Assembly: GCF_004136555.1 (NCBI RefSeq)
Contig: NZ_NOIT01000006.1
Span: 62,001 to 126,000 of the forward strand
Reading direction: 5' to 3'
Origin: Kocuria carniphila
Lineage (GTDB): Bacteria > Actinomycetota > Actinomycetes > Actinomycetales > Micrococcaceae
DNA: 64,000 nucleotides
The notes beneath the pieces were generated by a model, which saw only the letters and a list, made by a program, of their open reading frames with translations, did no database searches and had not been told where the DNA came from. Position 1 is the stretch's first letter; every line of letters starts with the position of its first letter. Shown here piece after piece: positions 52,509 to 61,626 of the stretch. The position numbers and the translations under genes were made by a program.

Positions 52509-54401
52509 TTAGCCGCCGTTCGGCGGCATGAGGCGGTCGTGCAGGGGAGCGGCGTAGATCCGGGACGGATCCAATTTCTCCAGAATGCGCACCGCGGAGT
52601 CCCATCCCTGGTCCGCTGGCTGCCCCTGGCTGTACGAGCGGGGCACCTGGTTCTGCAGGATGTCCTGGTTCTGCCACGCGCCGTCTGCCGAGTAGCCCCA
52701 GCCCTTGGACCATTCCATCCGCACACCGGCGTAGGAAGCGTAGTTGTTGATGACCCACTGTTCGCACTCCTGGAAGAACTGCAGGGAGTACGGGGTGCCC
52801 GGGAAGGTGAGGATGTCCAGCCACACCACGGTGTCCCATTCCGGGTGATCAGCGAATTGCCGGGAGGGGGAGAGCGTGGGCGTGATGGCCCCCGGGATCT
52901 CCACGTCAGCGGGATTGTCCACGCCCGTGACGCGAATTTCCAGCGGGCCGTTGACGGGGTAGCGCCAGCGCTTGGCGTATTCGTTCACGCTGGCCTTGTA
53001 GTAGTTGTGGAACTCGTACAGCACCCGCTGAACATCCGCCCGGCGGCAGTGGATCGCGTACCCGTTGGCGGTCACCTTGGGGGTGTTGGGCCGAACGTAC
53101 AACTGCAGGTTCTTGGGCGCGCCCCACAGGTCGGAAACGAATGACGTGGTGAGTGAGGTCGCCGTGATCTTCTGCTGAGCAGGCCCCAGTTGAGTGGCGA
53201 TTGCCGGAGTGCCGGTCTGAATCTTCTTGAAGAGATCCGAGATCTGCTGCGGGATGTTGTCCGAGAATACGTAGTTGTAAGGGGATGAAGTCCCTCGGGA
53301 CAGCAGCGGCTTGTAGCGACTGAACTCCCAGGTCTTCACCCACGGGAACGAGGTGAACGGGAACAGGATGACTTCCACCCGGCCGCACGAGCGAAGGTAC
53401 GAGTCCACCGACCGTCCCCACGATCCCGGCTTGGCGAACAATTCCCAGGTGGGAATGGTGATGTAACTGCGGCAACGCATGTTGCTCAGTTTGGCCACGC
53501 GCAACTGAACCGAGGTCACGATGGTGCGTCCCAGGTTGGTCAGCAAAGGGCCGATGTCCGGGTCGGTGCGTTCGAACCGTTTCACCGCGTAGTCACCGCT
53601 GGTTTCGTCCCAGACGACCGCGTCCATGGACACCACCAGATTGGACAAAGATCCGAAGGTTGCTCCGGCGGGGCGTGTTTCGCCTGAAGCGGGCACCGCG
53701 GTTCCGTGCCCCGCGATGGCCAACGCGCCGCCGATGGTGACGTCACCGGGAGCGGGGTGGTGCATGATGCTCAAACCGCGGTTGTTGGCGGCGTTGAGGA
53801 CCGCCTCGAGCGAGGCTCCGCCCTGAGCGGTCACGGTCATCGCGGTGGGATCGACCGTGATCGCAGTCAGATGCTTGACGGTGTCGACCATGAGGACACG
53901 GGACTCCTGCGTACTACCCGACTCGACACTCAACGGAGACCAGTTGTGCTGGTATCCGCGGGCCCGCAACCTCCAGTCATTGGAGGAGGCCCATCGTGCC
54001 AGTTCAGCGACCTGGTCTGCAGATGTGGGTGCAACGGTCCACAAGGGTGAGGTGCGAGTTTCTCCGGACCAATTGACGAACACCTCGAGCCAGGGCGTCA
54101 TCCCCGCGGGCAGAACCGGAGCAGGGCTGCCGGGGACGCGCACGGCGGCTTCCGCGGGGCTCAGCATGGCCGACAGGGTCCACCCGCTGCCAGCGATCGC
54201 GGCGGCCGCGAGGGCGGTGCGTCGGTTGATGCCCTCGTGCTCCACGATGGTGCCCTCGGATGTGGATGCTCGGTGACGCGGAGTCCCCAGCGGCGCACGG
54301 TCCCCGGTGGTTGCCATGGTTGATCGAGGAGTGAAGAAACGCCATAGCGACCGTGCAGATCGCGAAATTCCTTGTGACGTGGACAGTCTGTGTGCGGGCA
54401 T
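52509..54401 (-). CDS. Tat-exported cholesterol-oxidase-like FAD enzyme (VAO family)
   Basis: A 630-residue secreted flavoprotein. The Tat signal is internal: a 57-residue basic N-region, then NRRTALAAAAIAGSGWTLSAML (R60-R61 and the hydrophobic core), with cleavage expected near SPAEAA. A FAD-binding PCMH domain follows, and H152 in ARGYQHNWSPLS is at the position of the covalent FAD link in type II cholesterol oxidase. The C-terminal half (WELFAKPGSW, WLDILTFPGTPYSLQFF, PSRIYAAPLHDRL) resembles the cholesterol-oxidase substrate-binding domain. The real substrate could be another sterol or an aldonolactone. The start at 54401 is supported by AGGAG six bases upstream. Confidence 0.82.
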   Translation of the reverse strand: MPAHRLSTSQGISRSARSLWRFFTPRSTMATTGDRAPLGTPRHRASTSEGTIVEHEGINRRTALAAAAIAGSGWTLSAMLSPAEAAVRVPGSPAPVLPAGMTPWLEVFVNWSGETRTSPLWTVAPTSADQVAELARWASSNDWRLRARGYQHNWSPLSVESGSTQESRVLMVDTVKHLTAITVDPTAMTVTAQGGASLEAVLNAANNRGLSIMHHPAPGDVTIGGALAIAGHGTAVPASGETRPAGATFGSLSNLVVSMDAVVWDETSGDYAVKRFERTDPDIGPLLTNLGRTIVTSVQLRVAKLSNMRCRSYITIPTWELFAKPGSWGRSVDSYLRSCGRVEVILFPFTSFPWVKTWEFSRYKPLLSRGTSSPYNYVFSDNIPQQISDLFKKIQTGTPAIATQLGPAQQKITATSLTTSFVSDLWGAPKNLQLYVRPNTPKVTANGYAIHCRRADVQRVLYEFHNYYKASVNEYAKRWRYPVNGPLEIRVTGVDNPADVEIPGAITPTLSPSRQFADHPEWDTVVWLDILTFPGTPYSLQFFQECEQWVINNYASYAGVRMEWSKGWGYSADGAWQNQDILQNQVPRSYSQGQPADQGWDSAVRILEKLDPSRIYAAPLHDRLMPPNGG

Positions 54402-54793
54402 GGTGAACTCCTACGCGCGCAAAGACCGCATGAGAGCCCCCGAGCGCGAGCAAATTGGGCACCGGCGAACACGCGTCGCGTCGATCCAGCCCGATCAACG
54501 CTGTGCGACGGCAGCCCGCCATCGCCCCGCGACCCCTTGTTCCCCAGTGCTACTCAATGACCGGTTATCCGGTATGTCTCTTATTTTGCCAAGGCGGGTC
54601 AGTAGGCTATCGGTCAGACAGGTGGGAACTTCAGGGGACGAACGGTAATACCTGTGGGCTGTTTGGCCCACAGGATGTGCACCGGGGAAATGACTTCTCA
54701 TGAACACCCGGGAGCTGAATTCCCACCGGGCGCTCGGCGCGCGGCCCTATACTTTGGCAGAAGAGTAAGCGACGGTCCGGAAGGAAATTACAC
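54402..54793. other. Divergent spacer between the flavoprotein and the large acidic protein
   Basis: 392 bases. The plus-strand promoter (TATACT, 54748-54753) lies near the right edge. The middle is mildly AT-rich (GGTATGTCTCTTATTTTGCCAAG near 54580) and holds no gene that I can support. Its left part must contain the minus-strand promoter of the flavoprotein gene, which I cannot locate. Confidence 0.45.
54748..54753 (+). promoter_or_regulatory. Candidate -10 box (TATACT)
   Basis: TATACT 41 bases before the GTG start at 54794, which also has GAAGGA upstream. Likely promoter of the unknown gene-add-mazG operon. Confidence 0.5.
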
Positions 54794-56806
54794 GTGGGTT
54801 TGAGAGACTTGTTCCGCAGTAAAAGCAGCACCCCCAGCACCCCGCAGCCATCACCCGGGGCCCCCGCTAATGATCCGCGCGCCAAGGATAGTGATCTCCG
54901 CGCGCAGGGCACCCAGAATGCAGACGAGCCGGGTCGCGGAGCTGTCGAAGCCAACGCCTCGCAACAGAGCCAGGTGAACGACCGCAACGTGGGCGAGGGT
55001 TCGAACGCTCGCGCCGTCGATCATGAAGTGCACGGCAACGACGCCGCTCGGGGCGCGAACACCCCGCAGGGCACCGAGGCGCACGGAACCGACACGCAGC
55101 AGTTGCCGGAGTCCGGGCCGCTGCGCAATCTGGTCGACATCCTGCTGTCCCGTGGCGCGGATCGCGCTCGCCTGACCTTGGTGCAGTCCGGCAACGTGAT
55201 GACTCACCAGACCCGCCAGGCTCACGGCGAGGCCCAGGACGAGGTGGAGAACGGCACCGTGGATCAGGGATCCCCCCTGTTCGACGATGTTGCGGACCTG
55301 TACACCCAGGCCATGAACACCCCCGTTGGCCCGTGGCGTCAGTTGGACCTGACCGTGACTCCGGAGCAGAACGGCCAGCGTATGGTCACCGTTGATTACG
55401 CATTCCCGAGCGGCCAGTCCCGCAAGGAGAGCTACGTGCAGGGCCGCGCGCTGTCCGGCCACGGCACCGACCGCGCAGACGACGTGCGCACCGGTGACGC
55501 GCGCACCACCGACGTACGCGCCGATGAGGGACGCACGCATGGCGATTCGACGTCGTCGGCGGGCGCTGGCCTTGCCGGCGCGGGTTTGGGTGCGGCTGCC
55601 GGAGGCGGTGTGGCTTCGGGCTTGAACCGCGATGACAACGACCGGCGGACCGCGGACTCCGATCGCGCAGACGATGTGCGCACCGGAACCGACGCTCGCG
55701 ATACCGACAACGTTGGCAGCACCGAGGTCTCAGACGAGCGTTACACGGAGGCCTCCGTCTCGGATCGCGACGGAATCCAGGACCGTTCCGAAACGGATAT
55801 CGAGTCCGTGCGCGTGGTCGATGGCACCGATGCTTATCCGGTGGCGAACGGCCAGATCGTGACCAAGGGCGATCCCGATCCCATCGTGATTACAGCGGAC
55901 GACCAGTCAGATCGCGACCAGTCCCACCCCGAGGATTCCTTCCGGGCAGCCGCCGCGCAGAACGGTGAGCGCAACGACACCCTGCTGGCCGAGGATTCCC
56001 AGCGGGCTGATTCGGACGCCGCCTACGGCGAGTCGGCAGATCGCGATGCCCGGGATTCGGTGCTCGACGGCCGCGAAGCCGAGACCCACGCGGATGATCA
56101 GCGCGATTCGCTGCGCGATGATCGTGATGACCGTAATGACCGCGGCGACCTGCCCGAGCACGTGGATGAGTCCGAGTTCGGTGGCTTCAGCGAGCCCGAG
56201 TCCCCGGTGGCTCCGACCGGTGCGGGCGCCGCGGCACTGGCTGCGGACGCCGATCCCTCGGACGCTCCGCAGATGGCGCAGAGCACGGACGTGGCGCCGT
56301 CCTACACCGCACCCAGCGAGCAGCCCAGCGGTGATTCGCCGGCTACCGGCAACCTGGTGTTGACCCTGTCGGATGTGCAGTCGCGCTTGAACGAGGCGCA
56401 GCGCCACCTGTTCGGCGAGGGTGGTACGGCTCGCGACGTCTCGACCGTGCTCATTCGTGTTCGTGCCCTGGGCACCTACTACGACGCCCTGACCCACGTT
56501 CGGTTGAACGGTTTCTGGGATCAGCGCGGCACCTTTGATCTGGTTCCCGAGAACCTCCTGAAGGTTCAGGAGCTCAAGGACGATTCCTATGTGGAGGGCT
56601 CCGGCGCTCCGCTGGCCATGATGTTCCGCTTCCGCCCGGGCGTTCCCCCGGAGGTCTCCTTCGACTACTCGGACGAGGAAGCCTTTGTGCGCTACGAGCA
56701 GCGCCTGCCAGGTCAGAACTACCTGGAGGAGCTGCGCATGTTCCCGCGCACCGGCTCCAACATTCCCCAGCACATGAACGACGCTCTGCAGGATTGGAAC
56801 TACTGA
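54794..56806 (+). CDS. Acidic low-complexity protein with two folded ends, unknown function
   Basis: A 670-residue soluble protein that I do not recognise as a whole. Residues about 105-220 form a folded domain (LRNLVDILLSRGADRARLTLVQ, WRQLDLTVTPEQ, VTVDYAFPSGQ). Residues about 220-510 are low-complexity, Asp/Arg-rich and probably disordered, with DRADDVRTG repeated at 226-234 and 290-298 and a Gly/Ala stretch (256-276). The C-terminal ~155 residues form a second domain (DVSTVLIRVRALGTYYDALTH, APLAMMFRFRPGVPPEVSFDYSD). Both ends share a strand pattern ending in DY, recalling YezG/DUF600-like immunity proteins; that is a guess. Start has GAAGGA upstream. add begins four bases after its stop. 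Confidence 0.75.
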   Translation: MGLRDLFRSKSSTPSTPQPSPGAPANDPRAKDSDLRAQGTQNADEPGRGAVEANASQQSQVNDRNVGEGSNARAVDHEVHGNDAARGANTPQGTEAHGTDTQQLPESGPLRNLVDILLSRGADRARLTLVQSGNVMTHQTRQAHGEAQDEVENGTVDQGSPLFDDVADLYTQAMNTPVGPWRQLDLTVTPEQNGQRMVTVDYAFPSGQSRKESYVQGRALSGHGTDRADDVRTGDARTTDVRADEGRTHGDSTSSAGAGLAGAGLGAAAGGGVASGLNRDDNDRRTADSDRADDVRTGTDARDTDNVGSTEVSDERYTEASVSDRDGIQDRSETDIESVRVVDGTDAYPVANGQIVTKGDPDPIVITADDQSDRDQSHPEDSFRAAAAQNGERNDTLLAEDSQRADSDAAYGESADRDARDSVLDGREAETHADDQRDSLRDDRDDRNDRGDLPEHVDESEFGGFSEPESPVAPTGAGAAALAADADPSDAPQMAQSTDVAPSYTAPSEQPSGDSPATGNLVLTLSDVQSRLNEAQRHLFGEGGTARDVSTVLIRVRALGTYYDALTHVRLNGFWDQRGTFDLVPENLLKVQELKDDSYVEGSGAPLAMMFRFRPGVPPEVSFDYSDEEAFVRYEQRLPGQNYLEELRMFPRTGSNIPQHMNDALQDWNY

Positions 56807-56809
56807 TTC

Positions 56810-57945
56810 ATGAGGCAGTCAACCTCCACCGAGGGCTCCGTCCGCGCCATGAAGGGGGCCCTCGGGCCTATCCCAGCAGTGTGTCTCCACGACCACTTGG
56901 ACGGCGCCCTGCGTCCGGCCACCATCGTGGAGCTCGCACGAGAGATCAACCATGAACTGCCGGAGACGGATCCCGTGGCTCTCGGCCGGTGGTTCGAGGA
57001 CAGCGCGAATTCCGGCAGCCTGGAGCGCTACCTGACCACGTTCGAACACACCACTGCGGTCATGCAGACGGCAGAGGCCCTGGCGCGCGTGGCCGAGGAG
57101 TACGTACTCGACTGCGCGGCCGACGGTCTCATCCACACCGAGGTCCGCTGGGCACCCGAGCAGCATCTGGTCGGTGGCCTCACGCTCGAGCAGGCCGTGG
57201 ACGCCGTCCAAGACGGTCTGGCGCGTGGCGTGGCCGAGGTCAAAGCCTCGGGCGGTCATATATCCGCCGTGCAGATCCTGTGCGCAATGCGCCACCTGGA
57301 CAAGTCCGGTGAGATTGCGCAGTTGGTGGTCGATCGAGTGCGTGCGGCGGCCGGTACGACGTCGCCCGGTGACGTCCCCGGTGAACCCGCACCCGGATCG
57401 GTGGTCGCGTTCGACCTGGCCGGTCCCGAGAAGGGCTTTCCCGCCTCGGATCACCGGCAAGCACTGCACCTGCTGACCGAGAACTTGGTGCCCGTCACGC
57501 TGCACGCCGGTGAGGCGGACGGCGCGGAGTCCATCCGGGATGCGCTGGTTTCCGGGCGCGCCCTGCGCATCGGCCACGGTGTTCGCCTGCTCGAGGACGA
57601 CCCGGAAGCCACCGGACCGCTGTCCCGGTGGGTGCGCGACCGCCACATTGCCCTCGAGGTGTGCCCGTGCTCCAACCTGCAGACCGGTGCGATCAGCCAC
57701 TGGGGTGAGTCCATCAAGGATCACCCGATCACCCAGCTGCACCGGTCGGGGTTCACGGTCACGCTGTCCCCGGACAACCGGTTGATGAGTGCCACCTCCG
57801 TGTCCCACGAGATGTCCCTGTTGCTCTCGGAGGCCGGTTGGTCCAACCAGGATCTGGCGGACATCCAGCTCAACGCGGCGCGCGCGGCGTTCGTGCCCCG
57901 CGCCTACCAGGACTGGTTGGCCGAGCGGATCGAGGAGGCCTCCGC

Positions 57946-57949
<4 letters not shown>
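56810..57949 (+). CDS. add: Adenosine deaminase
   Basis: Deaminates adenosine and deoxyadenosine to inosine forms, 379 residues. The metal-binding HxH is in LHDHLDGALR, HAGEADG holds the catalytic Glu region, RIGHGVRL a further metal-site His, and SPDNRLMSAT the conserved Asp (family form often TDN). EVCPCSNLQTGA is a family mark. The start at 56810 lies four bases after the upstream stop, so translation is probably coupled. mazG overlaps its end by four bases (GTGA). Confidence 0.94.
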
Positions 57950-60076
<2,127 letters not shown>

Positions 60077-60106
60077 GACACACCGCCCACGCAGTTGGGT
60101 GAACGA

Positions 60107-60140
60107 ACCGCCCGGTTCCCCTTGCGGGGGACCGGGCGGT
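60107..60140 (+). terminator. Terminator after eno
   Basis: ACCGCCCGGT (60107-60116) pairs with ACCGGGCGGT (60131-60140); TCCCC/GGGGG extends the stem around loop TTGC. Confidence 0.8.
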
Positions 60141-60195
60141 GGCGTGTGGGGACGCGCACCAGGTTGCGTGCGGGAAACGACCACGTTCGGGTCGC

Positions 60196-60201
60196 TAGAA
60201 T
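60196..60201 (+). promoter_or_regulatory. Candidate -10 box (TAGAAT)
   Basis: TAGAAT 64 bases before the septum-formation gene, just past the eno terminator. Confidence 0.4.
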
Positions 60202-60264
60202 GATCCGCAGGATTGATGAGGGTGCGTCTCATGCCGAGACCACCGTGGAGCGCGGGAGGTGTGC

Positions 60265-60855
60265 ATGGTTGGCCCCAGGCCCAGGATTCCTCGGTTCTCC
60301 GGGAAGAAGAAGGGCACGGACGGGAAGCCTTCGGCGTCCGAGGGCCGAGCCACCTCAAGCCCGCGAACCGGCACCCAAGGAGCAGGGCGCCCCGGTCACT
60401 CGGGCGGCGGATCGTCCACGGTCACCGCACCCACACCCGCGCACTCGTTCAACGGTCGACTCATTGCCTTGATCGTGGTGGCCACCCTGATTTTGTTCCT
60501 GGCCGCTCCCACCGCCAAGATCTTCTTCGACCAGCGGGCCCAGATCGCCGCTCTCGAAGAATCCATTGCGGCCAAGGAGCAGGAGCAGCAACAGCTCAAG
60601 CTGCAAGAGGAGCGCTGGGGTGACGACGCGTACGTGGAGCAGCAGGCCCGTGAGCGCATGTTCTACGTGATGCCCGGTGAACGGGCCTACCTGGTGCTCG
60701 GAGCGGAACAAACGGGACGTCAGGCCGCGGAGTCCTCCGCGGAACAGGTCGAAGCGGGTAAACCTGCCTGGGCTGATGGCCTGTGGCAGTCCGTGGTGGA
60801 TTCGGCGTTCCCCCGCAGCGAGCCGGAAATCGCCCCTGTGGAGCCCGAGCAGTAA
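60265..60855 (+). CDS. FtsB/DivIC-type septum formation initiator protein
   Basis: A bitopic division protein of 196 residues. A basic, disordered cytoplasmic N-terminus (1-63) leads to one membrane helix (about 65-84), then a coiled coil rich in Glu/Gln (about 88-117). A conserved DDAYVEQQARERMFYVMPGE segment and a tail follow. It acts with FtsL and FtsQ in the divisome. ATG 60265 is chosen for GGAGG six bases upstream; GTG 60259 would add two residues. DUF501 follows 86 bases later. Confidence 0.88.
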   Translation: MVGPRPRIPRFSGKKKGTDGKPSASEGRATSSPRTGTQGAGRPGHSGGGSSTVTAPTPAHSFNGRLIALIVVATLILFLAAPTAKIFFDQRAQIAALEESIAAKEQEQQQLKLQEERWGDDAYVEQQARERMFYVMPGERAYLVLGAEQTGRQAAESSAEQVEAGKPAWADGLWQSVVDSAFPRSEPEIAPVEPEQ

Positions 60856-60941
60856 CCTTTCTCTCCTGACGGATCGTGTTCCGATTGAATCCGTCTCCCT
60901 CGACGAACTGGCCCAGCAGCGCGCCGGAAAGTAGTACGCAA

Positions 60942-61496
60942 GTGACTGAAGCTCAGCCGACCCATGACCCCTCCGTGACCCAGCAGGATCTCACGGTGGT
61001 GGGACACCAGCTCGGCCGTCCGGCGCGTGACGTGGTGGAAATCGCCGCGCGGTGTGTGTGCGGTAACCCGCTGGTTGTTGCCACCGCACCCCGGTTGGCC
61101 AACGGCACTCCGTTCCCCACGGTGTTCTACCTGACGCACCCCGTCATCACCTCTGCGGTGTCCCGGCTCGAGGCCGAGGGCAGCATGTACGGCATGTCGG
61201 ACCGGATCAAGGAGGACACCGAGCTGGCGGAGCAGTACCAGGCGGCCCACGAGCATTACCTGGGGGAGCGGCGTCGGATTGGCGAGAAGGCCGGAATCGG
61301 CGAGGTGTCCGAGATCGAAGGCATCTCCGCAGGCGGCATGCCCACCCGCGTGAAGTGCCTGCACGTCCTGGTGGGTCACAGCCTGGCCGCCGGCCCGGGC
61401 GTGAACCCGCTGGGCGACGAGACCCTGGGACTCATCGCGGACACCTGGACCACGGACCGTTGCGCATGCGACCCGGAGTGGCGCACCGCGGACTGA
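60942..61496 (+). CDS. DUF501 protein
   Basis: A 184-residue protein of the actinobacterial DUF501 family. Family blocks: GRPARDVVEIAARCVCGNPLVVATAP, PTVFYLTHPVITSAVSRLEAEG, MPTRVKCLHVLVGHSLAAGPGVNPLGDE and CACDPEW. The Cys/His set (CVCG, CLH...H, CACD) may bind a metal. The function is unknown. GTG 60942 fits the usual length; the ribosome site is weak. In other actinobacteria it precedes a ppx/gppA exopolyphosphatase gene, which is absent here. Confidence 0.87.
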   Translation: MTEAQPTHDPSVTQQDLTVVGHQLGRPARDVVEIAARCVCGNPLVVATAPRLANGTPFPTVFYLTHPVITSAVSRLEAEGSMYGMSDRIKEDTELAEQYQAAHEHYLGERRRIGEKAGIGEVSEIEGISAGGMPTRVKCLHVLVGHSLAAGPGVNPLGDETLGLIADTWTTDRCACDPEWRTAD

Positions 61497-61543
61497 TTGC
61501 GCCAACCGCACACGTCCTGCGTGCACCGCAGATGACGCAGACA

Positions 61544-61584
61544 ACGACGCCCGCCTCACGGATCATCCGTGAGGCGGGCGTCGT
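61544..61584. terminator. Perfect 20-bp terminator between DUF501 and the cation ATPase
   Basis: ACGACGCCCGCCTCACGGAT (61544-61563) pairs with 61565-61584; the innermost pairs must open to give a loop. Separates convergent genes. Confidence 0.85.
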
Positions 61585-61626
61585 ACTGTCAAGACTGGCT
61601 ATCGCAGGGCCGCCGAAACCGGACCG

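Noticed and set aside
60677-60934. Short frame ending just before the DUF501 gene
   Set aside because: It lies mostly within the FtsB-like gene in another frame; the part beyond is 80 bases with no start or ribosome site.
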